NCBI GenBank assembly: GCA_023406965.1
Contig: JAEXTI010000127.1
Location: 1-31,399, forward strand
Direction: 5' to 3'
DNA: 31,399 nt
From: Chloroflexota bacterium
GTDB taxonomy: Bacteria > Chloroflexota > Anaerolineae > Anaerolineales > Anaerolineaceae
A program made the translations under genes and the position numbers. The first letter of the stretch is position 1; each line of letters begins with the position of its first letter. Below are positions 24,123-31,162 of this stretch, one piece after another. A model generated the notes under the pieces. That model was given only the letters and a program-made list of their open reading frames with translations. It was not told the DNA's origin and made no database searches.

Positions 24123-25412
24123 ATGATGGATAACCCAATCGATTCCTACGAAGACGTCCTGCCCCATCTATCTCCGGTGTGGACACGCTACACCGATCTC
24201 ATCATCTCCCGGGCCGAAGGCTGCTGCCTGTACGATCAGGACGGCAAGGAATACCTGGATTTTACCAGCGGCTTTGGCGTCACCAACACAGGTCATTGCC
24301 ATCCCCGCGTGGTTGAGGCCGTCCGCGAGCAAGCCGGGCTGCTGCTCCACGGTCAGCCCACCCTCGTCTATCACAAACCCATGCTCGAGCTGGTGCGTGC
24401 CCTCCTGCCCATCATGCCCTCCGGCATCGACGGCTTCTTCTTTAGCAACTCCGGCGCCGAAGCCATAGAAGGCGCGGTCAAGCTGGCCCGCCACGCCACC
24501 GGGCGCACCAACATCATCGCCTTTCAGGGTGGCTTTCACGGTCGCACCGCCGGCGCATTGGCCATGACCTCGACAAAAACCGTGTACCGCGCCGGCTACC
24601 AGCCCCTGCCCGCGGGCGTCTTCATCGCCCCCTACCCTTACGCCTACCGCTACGGTTGGAGCGAAGAGGAGACCAGCCAGTGGTGCCTGGACGAGCTTAA
24701 CTACCTGCTCCTCACCCAAACTGCTCCCCACGAAACCGCCGCCATTCTCATTGAGCCGGTGCTGGGCGAAGGCGGTTATGTCGTCCCGCCGCCGCCCTTC
24801 CTCAAGGGCTTGCGCGATCTGTGCAGCAAGTACGGCATCTTGTTGATCCTGGATGAGGCTCAGTCCGGTTTCGGCCGCACAGGCCGTTGGTTTGCCCTCG
24901 AGCATTTCAACGTGCAGCCCGATATCATCGTCGCCAGTGGGGGCATGGGCTCCGGCCTGCCCATCTCCGGCGTTTTCAGCCGCCTCGAGCTGATGCAGCA
25001 ATGGACCCCCGGTTCGCACGGCGGCACGTTTGGCGGCAACGCCGTTTCTGCCGCGGCCGCTGTGGCGACCATCCAGACCATTCAAGAAGACAAGTTGCTG
25101 GAAAACGCCCAGGAACGTGGCGCGCAATTACTGAGCGGCCTGCGCGCCCTGCAATTGCAGTACCCCGTCATCGGCGACATCCGCGGGCTGGGCCTTATGG
25201 TGGGTGTCGAGTTCCGCACCCCCGAACGCAAACCCGATAAAGCCGCCGCCAAGGCCGTTGTCCACGCCTGCCTCGAGCAAGGCCTGATCTTGCTCACCTG
25301 CGGCCCCTATGACAATGTCATCCGCTGGATTCCCCCGCTGGTGGTCACCGCCGAGCAGATCGACCTGGCTCTGGCCGTCTTCGCCGAAGCCCTCAAAGAA
25401 ACCGCTGCTTAA
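24123..25412 (+). CDS. class III aminotransferase-like protein lacking the PLP lysine
   Basis: 429 residues, the usual length of class III (GabT/ornithine-type) aminotransferases. Expected motifs are present: CLYDQDGKEYLDFTSGFGV, HPRVVEAV, NSGAEAIEGAVKLAR (phosphate binding), GGFHGRT, IEPVLGEGGY, LDEAQSGFGRTG with Asp244 to the pyridine nitrogen, and GGTFGGN with Thr302. The catalytic segment, normally AKG-x-ASGLPLS, reads VASGGMGSGLPIS, with Gly273 (codon GGG, 24939-24941) where the Schiff-base lysine should be. A Lys-to-Gly change from AAG needs two base changes, so a single sequencing error does not explain it. It therefore may not transaminate as its relatives do. Two ATGs (24123, 24126) could start it; no strong ribosome-binding site. 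It follows the Lrp/AsnC gene by 50 bases and ends at a strong terminator. Confidence 0.9.
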   Translation: MMDNPIDSYEDVLPHLSPVWTRYTDLIISRAEGCCLYDQDGKEYLDFTSGFGVTNTGHCHPRVVEAVREQAGLLLHGQPTLVYHKPMLELVRALLPIMPSGIDGFFFSNSGAEAIEGAVKLARHATGRTNIIAFQGGFHGRTAGALAMTSTKTVYRAGYQPLPAGVFIAPYPYAYRYGWSEEETSQWCLDELNYLLLTQTAPHETAAILIEPVLGEGGYVVPPPPFLKGLRDLCSKYGILLILDEAQSGFGRTGRWFALEHFNVQPDIIVASGGMGSGLPISGVFSRLELMQQWTPGSHGGTFGGNAVSAAAAVATIQTIQEDKLLENAQERGAQLLSGLRALQLQYPVIGDIRGLGLMVGVEFRTPERKPDKAAAKAVVHACLEQGLILLTCGPYDNVIRWIPPLVVTAEQIDLALAVFAEALKETAA

Positions 25413-25431
25413 AATCTGGCTTATCCTCCCC

Positions 25432-25468
25432 CACCCTAAGGGTCTTCTTCGACCCTTAGGGTGTTTTT
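25432..25468 (+). terminator. rho-independent terminator
   Basis: A 13-base perfect stem CACCCTAAGGGTC / GACCCTTAGGGTG around a six-base loop, followed by TTTTT. It lies 19 bases after the aminotransferase-like stop and ends that transcript. Confidence 0.95.
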
Positions 25469-25540
25469 GTCCATCTACCAGCAGGACGAACCTCCTACCC
25501 CCCGCGCCTCTGCCGTGTTTCATTTCTCTGTAATAATTTT

Positions 25541-25582
25541 CCTCCCTCTGCGTTCCTCTGCGTCCTCCGCGCCTCCGCGGTG
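25541..25582. repeat. short phased repeat of CTCTGCG type
   Basis: Four tandem degenerate copies of a nine- to ten-base unit: CCTCTGCGTT, CCTCTGCGTC, CTCCGCGC and CTCCGCGGTG. I know this pattern as a dispersed intergenic repeat in many bacteria. The spacer around it (25469-25608) has no gene. Confidence 0.55.
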
Positions 25583-25608
25583 CATCCTTCTTCCCGCCAT
25601 ATCTCCGG

Positions 25609-25614
25609 TATAAT
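25609..25614 (+). promoter_or_regulatory. possible -10 box for the lar genes
   Basis: TATAAT, 33 bases before the larB start and after a strong terminator, so a promoter is needed here. The -35 region is poor. Confidence 0.4.
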
Positions 25615-25647
25615 TCAACCATCCCGTCCCAATCCGGAGGTACTTTT

Positions 25648-26400
25648 TTGGAAGAACAAGCCCTCAAGACTCTTCTCGAGCAGGTCCGCGCCGGCGAAGT
25701 CGACACCGACGCCGCCCTGGCTCGCTTGCGCACTTTACCATTTGAAAGCGTGGGCAACTTTGCCCACCTCGACCAGCACCGCGCCCTGCGTTGCGGCTTC
25801 CCCGAAGTGGTCTTTGGCCAGGGCAAAACCCCCGACCAGGTCGTGCAAATCTCCAAGCGCCTGGCCGAGCGCAACGACCGTGTCCTCGTCACCCGCGTCA
25901 CCGCTGAGATGTACGCCCAGATCGGCGACCAGCTACCCGAGATGACCTACCACCCCCTCCCGCGTGTGCTCATCCTCGACCGCGCCGCCGACCAACCCCG
26001 CAAGCCCGGCATCCTGGTAGCCAGCGGCGGCACTGCCGACATGCCCGTGGCCGAGGAAGCCGCCCTGACCGCCGAACTGATGGGCAACCAGGTCGAGCGC
26101 GCTTATGATGTCGGCGTAGCCGGTCTGCACCGCCTGCTCAACCGCCTCGAGCAGCTTCAGGCCGCCCGCGTGGTGGTGGCCGTGGCCGGCATGGAAGGCG
26201 CCCTGCCCAGCGTGGTAGGCGGGCTGGTCTCGGCCCCGGTCATCGCCGTGCCCACCAGCGTGGGCTACGGGGCCAGCTTCCAGGGTCTGGCTGCCCTGCT
26301 CACCATGCTAAACAGTTGCGCCACCGGCATCTCAGTGGTCAACATCGACAACGGCTTCGGCGCCGGCTACCTCGCCGCCCTCATCAACCGCCTCGGTTAA
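25648..26400 (+). CDS. larB: nickel-pincer cofactor biosynthesis protein LarB
   Basis: 250 residues. LarB carboxylates nicotinic acid adenine dinucleotide at C5 of the pyridinium ring and releases AMP, the first step towards the nickel-pincer nucleotide cofactor. Family motifs: FAHLDQHRALRCGFPEVVFGQGKTPDQV, VASGGTADMPVAEEAALTAELMG, VAGMEGALPSVVGGLVSAPVIAVPTSVGYGAS, and the C-terminal MLNSCATGISVVNIDNGFGAG with Cys224, the residue that forms the substrate adduct in studied LarB. It resembles PurE in its C-terminal half. The start is TTG at 25648, with GGAGG eight bases upstream; no ATG fits. First gene of the lar set. Confidence 0.95.
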   Translation: MEEQALKTLLEQVRAGEVDTDAALARLRTLPFESVGNFAHLDQHRALRCGFPEVVFGQGKTPDQVVQISKRLAERNDRVLVTRVTAEMYAQIGDQLPEMTYHPLPRVLILDRAADQPRKPGILVASGGTADMPVAEEAALTAELMGNQVERAYDVGVAGLHRLLNRLEQLQAARVVVAVAGMEGALPSVVGGLVSAPVIAVPTSVGYGASFQGLAALLTMLNSCATGISVVNIDNGFGAGYLAALINRLG

Positions 26401-26413
26401 AAAGTCATTTTCT

Positions 26414-26506
26414 CCACGAATTACACGAATTGCACGAATTTGACCAGAAGCAGAAGAATGGTCGTAGCAACTCTTCCCCAATCCGTGTCATTCGTGAAAT
26501 TCGTGG
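26414..26506. repeat. inverted repeat of CACGAATT units
   Basis: The left arm carries CCACGAATTACACGAAT and a third CACGAATT; the right arm carries ATTCGTGAAATTCGTGG (26490-26506). The units are spaced by nine to ten bases. It fills the 130-base space between larB and larE. I know it as a dispersed intergenic repeat found in various phyla. It can fold as a hairpin in the transcript. Confidence 0.75.
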
Positions 26507-26532
26507 ATAGATCTTTCTGAGGTAATATACTT

Positions 26533-27348
26533 ATGGGTATCTCACCAGAACTAAACCAAAAATATCAATCCCTGCTCGACCGCCTGCGCGGTCTGGGCTC
26601 GGCCCTGGTGGCCTTCTCCGGCGGCGTCGACAGCGGCTTGCTGGCTGCCGTGGCCCACCAGGCCCTCGGCGAGCGCATGCTGGCTGTCACAGTGCGTTCG
26701 GTGGTCGAAACCGCCGCCGGAACCGAAGCCGCCGCCCGCCTGGCCCAACAGGTCGGCTTCGCCCACCGCATCATCGACTTCGATGATCTGGCCAACCCCA
26801 ACTTCGTCTCCAACCCGCCCGACCGCTGCTACCATTGCAAGCTGGAGCGCCTAGGCGCGCTGGTCAAGCTGGCCCAGGCCGAAGGCTACGCTTGCGTTCT
26901 GGAAGGTTCCAACGCCGACGACAGCGGTGACTACCGCCCCGGCAAGCGCGCCGTGGCCGAGTTGCGCGTGCTCAGCCCGCTGGCCGAGCTGGGCTTCAGC
27001 AAAGCCGAGGTGCGCGAGCTTTCCCGTCACCTGGGCCTGGAGTTGTGGAACCGTCCCAGCGCCCCATGCCTGGCCACCCGCTTCCCCTACGGCACGCCCG
27101 TCAGCGTGGAAGGGCTGGGCCAGATTGCCCGCGGCGAGGAATTCCTGCAATCCCGCGGCTACGCCCCCGTGCGCGTGCGCCATTACGGCTCCCTGGCCCG
27201 CCTGGAAGTAGCCCCCGAGCAAATCGCCCGCCTGGCCGCCGAACGAGAAGAAGTTGCAGCGTTTTTCCAGACGCTTGGATTCACCCACGTGGCAGTCGAC
27301 CTGGTCGGCTACCGCTCGGGAAGTTTAAACGAGGTGTTGACCCAATGA
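26533..27348 (+). CDS. larE: ATP-dependent sacrificial sulfur transferase LarE
   Basis: 271 residues. LarE adenylates the two carboxylates made by LarB and replaces them with thiocarboxylates, giving up sulfur from a cysteine. PP-loop SGGVDSG (29-35) binds ATP. Cys179 in SAPCLATRFPYG aligns with the sulfur-donating cysteine of the Lactiplantibacillus enzyme. A separate CYHC pair (Cys99, Cys102) is present. Some LarE proteins carry three clustered cysteines and an iron-sulfur cluster that recycles sulfur; whether this is one cannot be told by eye. GAGG lies ten bases upstream of the ATG. Its stop overlaps the larC start (ATGA). Confidence 0.94.
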   Translation: MGISPELNQKYQSLLDRLRGLGSALVAFSGGVDSGLLAAVAHQALGERMLAVTVRSVVETAAGTEAAARLAQQVGFAHRIIDFDDLANPNFVSNPPDRCYHCKLERLGALVKLAQAEGYACVLEGSNADDSGDYRPGKRAVAELRVLSPLAELGFSKAEVRELSRHLGLELWNRPSAPCLATRFPYGTPVSVEGLGQIARGEEFLQSRGYAPVRVRHYGSLARLEVAPEQIARLAAEREEVAAFFQTLGFTHVAVDLVGYRSGSLNEVLTQ

Positions 27349-28511
27349 AGCTGGCATTCTGTGATTGTTTTTCCGGAATAAGCGGAGACATGTTCCTGGC
27401 GGCCATGATTGACGCCGGGCTGTCGCCGCAGTTGTTGAACGAAAGCCTGGCCCAACTGAAGCTCGAAGAGCACGTGGAAGTGCAAGTCGAGGAAGTGCAT
27501 AAAGGCGCCCTGCGCGCCGCCCAGATCACCGTGGTGGCCCCGCACAGCCACCACCACCGCCACCTCTCCGACATCCAGGCCATCATCGGCGACAGCCCCC
27601 TGCCCGACCCGGTCAAGACCAACGCCCTCAAGACCTTCCAGGTGGTGGCCGAAGCCGAAGCCCGCGTCCACGGCTCGCCCATCGACCACGTTCACTTCCA
27701 CGAGGTCGGCGCCCTCGATTCCATCGCCGACGTGGTCGGCGCGGCGCTGGGCATGCACGAGCTGGGCATCGAACGCCTGTATGCCTCCGCCCTGCCCTAC
27801 GGCTCGGGCCAGGTGAACAGCGATCACGGCCCTCTGCCCTTGCCCGCCCCCGCCACCCTCGAGATTTTGGCCCGCGGGCACGCCCCCCTGGTGGCCTCTC
27901 CGGCCCAATCCGAGTTGGTCACTCCCACCGGGGCGGCCATCCTGGCTGCCCATGCCACCTTCGAGCGCTCCGACATGGTACTCACCCGCGTGGGCGTGGG
28001 CGCCGGGCGCAAAGACTTGCCCTGGCCCAACGTGCTGCGCCTGATGCTGGGCGAAAGCCCCGCTGCTGTCAACCAGCCGGTGGTGCTCATGGAAACCAAC
28101 ATCGACGACATGAACCCCGAGTTCTTCGGCAGCGTCATGGCCCGCCTGTTCGCCGCCGGAGCGCTGGACGTTTTCATGACCCCCATTTACATGAAAAAGA
28201 ACCGCCCTGCCACCCTGCTGGGCGTGGTGGCCCGCCGCAGCGATGAAGCCGAACTGGCTAAAATCATTCTCAGCGAAACCAGCACACTGGGCCTGCGCGT
28301 CCAGCCGGTCTATCGCTACGAAGCCCAGCGCGAGCTGCGCAGCGTGGAAACGCCCTTCGGCAAGCTGACCGTCAAGGTCAAACTGCTGGACGGGCGCGCG
28401 GTGCAGGCCCAACCCGAGTATGACGAGTGCCAGGCCGCCGCCCAGGCCCACAACGTCCCGGTGGGAGAAGTCTACCTGGCAGCCCTCCTGGCCGGGAAAG
28501 ATGTGCTATAG
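27345..28511 (+). CDS. larC: nickel-inserting protein LarC (single uninterrupted gene)
   Basis: 388 residues. LarC is a cyclometallase that inserts nickel into the pincer nucleotide, using CTP. N-terminal half: FCDCFSGISGDMFLAAMIDAG, the His-rich HSHHHRHL at about 65, DHVHFHEVGALDSIADVVG and SELVTPTGAAIL. C-terminal half: METNIDDMNPEFFGSVMARLF and KLTVKVKLLDGRAVQAQPEYDEC. In L. plantarum larC is split in two parts joined by a programmed frameshift; here it is one frame. A larger frame upstream (to 27045) lies inside larE and is not used; the ATG at 27345 overlaps the larE stop and has GAGGTG upstream. Confidence 0.95.
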   Translation: MKLAFCDCFSGISGDMFLAAMIDAGLSPQLLNESLAQLKLEEHVEVQVEEVHKGALRAAQITVVAPHSHHHRHLSDIQAIIGDSPLPDPVKTNALKTFQVVAEAEARVHGSPIDHVHFHEVGALDSIADVVGAALGMHELGIERLYASALPYGSGQVNSDHGPLPLPAPATLEILARGHAPLVASPAQSELVTPTGAAILAAHATFERSDMVLTRVGVGAGRKDLPWPNVLRLMLGESPAAVNQPVVLMETNIDDMNPEFFGSVMARLFAAGALDVFMTPIYMKKNRPATLLGVVARRSDEAELAKIILSETSTLGLRVQPVYRYEAQRELRSVETPFGKLTVKVKLLDGRAVQAQPEYDECQAAAQAHNVPVGEVYLAALLAGKDVL

Positions 28512-28608
28512 TTAATTCGGTACTTCACAGAGGTCAAAAGAAGTTCTTTCTTTTCTTGCTGAACAGTTTACGTTAATGGGATTGACCATCATCACAGGGA
28601 GAACAGGG

Positions 28609-29259
28609 ATGTCCGAATCAATCGATTTCGCCAATAACTATAATGATCTGAGCACAGAGCAAGGTTTCCAATTCGAGTTCATCTGTAACCGCTGCGGGAA
28701 CGGCAAGCGCACGGCCTTCAAGCCCTTCACCTTGGGCAAGGTCTCTGGCGTCATGGATACCGCCAGCGGGTTGTTGGGCGGCATCTTCAGTTCAGCCGCC
28801 AACGTGGCCGGGCAGGTCAGCTCGGCTGCCCATGAGCGCGCCCACGATGCGGCTTTTACCGAGGCCACCATCCAAATGCGCCCCAACTACGTTCAGTGCC
28901 CGCGCTGCTCCAGTTGGGTCTGCCGCGACCAGTGCTGGAACAACAAAAAAGGCCTGTGCAAGAGCTGCGCGCCCGACCTGGGCGTCGAGATGGCCGCCGC
29001 GCAGGCATCCAAGTCGGTTGAAGAGGTGTGGGCTAACGCCGTGATGGCCGAAGAAGACAAGAAGCTGGGCGAAGAGAATTGGCGGGGCGGCGTCCGCGCC
29101 ACCTGCCCTTCTTGCGGCAAGGCTCTGGCGGCCAATGTCAAATTCTGCCCCGAATGCGGCGGCAAGATCCAGCAGGTGGTGCATTGCACCGAGTGCGGAG
29201 CCAAACTGCCCCCCGACGCCAAGTTCTGCGGCGAGTGCGGCCACAAAGTCGCCGCCTAG
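28609..29259 (+). CDS. cysteine-rich zinc-ribbon protein, function unknown
   Basis: 216 residues with 16 cysteines in pairs: Cys26/29; Cys97/100, 105/109 and 117/120; Cys166/169 and 180/183; Cys193/196 and 207/210. The last eight make a double zinc ribbon (CPSCGKALAANVKFCPEC, then CTECGAKLPPDAKFCGEC), a common module. The middle cluster, CPRCSSWVCRDQC, is a zinc-binding module of another type. A Gly/Ala-rich stretch (45-85) with VMDTASGLLGGIFSSAANV could touch a membrane or another protein. Nothing shows the substrate. The ATG at 28609 has AGGGAGA upstream; a longer frame from 28576 lacks one. It lies 97 bases after larC and three bases before pxpB. Confidence 0.85.
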   Translation: MSESIDFANNYNDLSTEQGFQFEFICNRCGNGKRTAFKPFTLGKVSGVMDTASGLLGGIFSSAANVAGQVSSAAHERAHDAAFTEATIQMRPNYVQCPRCSSWVCRDQCWNNKKGLCKSCAPDLGVEMAAAQASKSVEEVWANAVMAEEDKKLGEENWRGGVRATCPSCGKALAANVKFCPECGGKIQQVVHCTECGAKLPPDAKFCGECGHKVAA

Positions 29260-29262
29260 CGC

Positions 29263-29949
29263 GTGGACTTTCCCCGCTTTCAGCCCGCCGGCGAAGCGGG
29301 CCTGCTGGTCACTCTGGGCGAGGAAATCAACCCGGCCCTCAACCGTCGGGTGCATTCCCTCGCCCAGGCGCTGGCTGGTTCCAATCTAGGCGGCCTGGGT
29401 GAGGCTGTTCCCGGCTATTCCACCCTGCTCATCCACTACGATCCACTAACCTGGGCCTACTCGGCCTTGTGCGAGCGGATCGCTGTTTTCCTGGAAGCCG
29501 GCAGCGATTTTCGGCAAGACTGGCAGCCGCGCCGTGTAGAAATTCCAGTGGTCTACGGTGGGCAATTCGGCCCTGATCTGAATGCCGTGGCCCAGGCCCA
29601 CAACCTGACTCCTGCCGAAGTCATTGCCCGCCACACGGCCCGCGATTACCCCGTCTACCTGATCGGCTTCATGCCCGGTTTCCCCTACCTGGGCGGCCTG
29701 GACCCCGCCCTGGCTACCCCGCGCCTGGAAACGCCCCGCAGCCACGTCCCGGCCGGGTCGGTGGGCATTGCCGGAGCCCAAACGGGCATCTACCCGCTCG
29801 AATCGCCTGGCGGCTGGCGAATTATTGGCCGCACACCCCTGCACCTGGTGGATTGGCAGCGCGAACCACCCTTCCTCCTCACGCCGGGAGACGTGGTCCG
29901 CTTCGTGCCCCTTGAGTCCGCGGAGTTTGACCATGCTGCGAGTTCTTGA
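29263..29949 (+). CDS. pxpB: 5-oxoprolinase subunit B (KipI family)
   Basis: 228 residues. With PxpC it forms the ATP-using part of 5-oxoprolinase; in Bacillus the relative KipI inhibits the sporulation kinase KinA. Key motifs: GEAGLLVTLGEEI, VEIPVVYGG, LIGFMPGFPYLGGLDP, PRSHVPAGSVGIAG, QTGIYPLESPGGWRIIGRTPL and LLTPGDVVRFVP. The start is GTG at 29263, three bases after the zinc-ribbon stop and without its own strong ribosome-binding site, so translation is coupled. The 3' end overlaps pxpC by 17 bases. Confidence 0.94.
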   Translation: MDFPRFQPAGEAGLLVTLGEEINPALNRRVHSLAQALAGSNLGGLGEAVPGYSTLLIHYDPLTWAYSALCERIAVFLEAGSDFRQDWQPRRVEIPVVYGGQFGPDLNAVAQAHNLTPAEVIARHTARDYPVYLIGFMPGFPYLGGLDPALATPRLETPRSHVPAGSVGIAGAQTGIYPLESPGGWRIIGRTPLHLVDWQREPPFLLTPGDVVRFVPLESAEFDHAASS

Positions 29950-30868
29950 GTCGGCCTTCGCTTGTATACAGGATGCCGGGCGCCCCGGATGGGAGCGCTT
30001 TGGCGTGCCCCCCGGCGGGCCGATGGATTGGGTCGCCCTCCGCGCCGCCAACGATCTGGTGGGCAACCCGCCCGAAGCCGCCGCTTTGGAGCTGGCCCTG
30101 GGCGCGCTGGCCCTGGAAAGCACCACCGACACGCTCATTGCATTGACCGGAGCAGGCTTCCAACTTTCCGTCGATGGCATCTCCATGCCCTCCTGGTCAG
30201 CGGTACGGGTGCGAGCGGGGCAGTATATCCAGGCCGCCCCCCTGCCAACCGCTCCCGGTATGTGGGCTTATCTCAGTATCATCGGCGGCATCGACACGCC
30301 GCCGGTGCTGGGTTCGCGCAGCACCTACCTGCGCGGCCAACTCGGCGGGTTGGAAGGCCGCCTTTTGCAACCCGGCGACCTCCTGCCAGTGCGGCACGTC
30401 ACGCCGGACTGGTCGCTGGCGGGCCGGCGCGTGCCGCCCCAGGCCCGCCCAGCCTACGGCGCACAAATCACTGCCCGGGTGGTGCTTGGCCCGCAGGAAG
30501 CGTGGTTCACCCCCGAAGCCGTGCTGCGCTTCTTGAGCGAAGCCTACACGCTCAGCCGCCTCTCAGACCGCATGGGCAGCCGCCTCGAAGGTCCGCGCCT
30601 CGAACGCGCCCGCGGCGGTGATTTGCTCTCCGAGGGCATGGTCACCGGCGCCATCCAGGTTCCGCCCGACGGGCAGCCCATCGTCATGATGCTAGACCGC
30701 CCCGCAACCGGCGGCTACCCAAAAATTGCAACCATCATCCGTGCCGACCTGCCCCTGGTGGCCCAGTTGCGCCCCGGTGAAGGCTGCTTGTGCTTCCAGG
30801 CTGTCACGATAGAAGAAGCGCGCCTGGCAATCCACCAGACGCGCATCCTCATCGAGAATATCTTGTAA
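29933..30868 (+). CDS. pxpC: 5-oxoprolinase subunit C (KipA family, biotin-dependent-carboxylase-like)
   Basis: 311 residues. Third subunit of 5-oxoprolinase. Motifs: IQDAGRPGWERFGVPPGGPMDWVALRAANDLVGN, then LALTGAGF-type strands, YLSIIGGIDTPPVLGSRSTYLRGQLGG, RLSDRMGSRLEGPRL, SEGMVTGAIQVPPDGQPIVMM and DRPATGGYPKIATII. All are standard for this family. A longer frame begins at 29768, inside pxpB, but the ATG at 29933 starts the conserved region and has GGAG eight bases upstream. It closes the plus-strand set. Confidence 0.95.
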   Translation: MLRVLESAFACIQDAGRPGWERFGVPPGGPMDWVALRAANDLVGNPPEAAALELALGALALESTTDTLIALTGAGFQLSVDGISMPSWSAVRVRAGQYIQAAPLPTAPGMWAYLSIIGGIDTPPVLGSRSTYLRGQLGGLEGRLLQPGDLLPVRHVTPDWSLAGRRVPPQARPAYGAQITARVVLGPQEAWFTPEAVLRFLSEAYTLSRLSDRMGSRLEGPRLERARGGDLLSEGMVTGAIQVPPDGQPIVMMLDRPATGGYPKIATIIRADLPLVAQLRPGEGCLCFQAVTIEEARLAIHQTRILIENIL

Positions 30869-30887
30869 GGATCGGGTATCCCGACCT
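30865..30887. repeat. palindrome at the pxpC stop, like those at 974-1280
   Basis: GGATCGGGTATCCCGACC, overlapping the TAA stop of pxpC. With the preceding TGTA it closely resembles the TGTAGGGGTCGGGTTTCCC segments of the first spacer. It may act as a transcription-ending hairpin for the lar/pxp set. Confidence 0.55.
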
Positions 30888-30916
30888 GAATTGTCCGCAG
30901 AGAAAAGACGACCGCT

Positions 30917-31162
30917 CTACTTTTCGCCCTGATAGTCCGGCGTGTCGATCACTTCCGGGTGCAGTGGGGCCGGTTCCTCGGGAATCAGCAACCACAGGGC
31001 CAGGTAAACAATCGCCGCTGTCCAGAACGTGGCGAACATGATGATCACGGTCAAAATCCGCACCACGGTCGGGTCGATGTTGAGATACTCACCCAATCCG
31101 GCGCACACCCCGCCCAACATACGTTTGCGGGAACGATATAGTTTTTTCATGGGTTCAGTCAT
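30917..31162 (-). CDS. PspC-domain membrane protein
   Basis: 81 residues. The PspC domain runs from about residue 6 to 62: LYRSRKRMLGGVCAGLGEYL, NIDPTVVRILTVIIMF, and a membrane helix with TFWTAAIVYLALWLLIPEEP. Members take part in the phage-shock or envelope-stress response; many, like this one, are short stand-alone forms. The ATG at 31160-31162 has AGGAG eight bases upstream. An alternative start lies four codons in. It is convergent with pxpC across about 50 bases. Confidence 0.92.
   Translation of the reverse strand: MTEPMKKLYRSRKRMLGGVCAGLGEYLNIDPTVVRILTVIIMFATFWTAAIVYLALWLLIPEEPAPLHPEVIDTPDYQGEK

Noticed and set aside
25541..26506. Possible CRISPR-like repeats near larB
   Set aside because: Units are nine to ten bases and directly phased, with no unique spacers.
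27045..27344. Longer N-terminus of LarC
   Set aside because: It lies inside larE in another frame; the ATG at 27345 fits the family start and the ATGA overlap.
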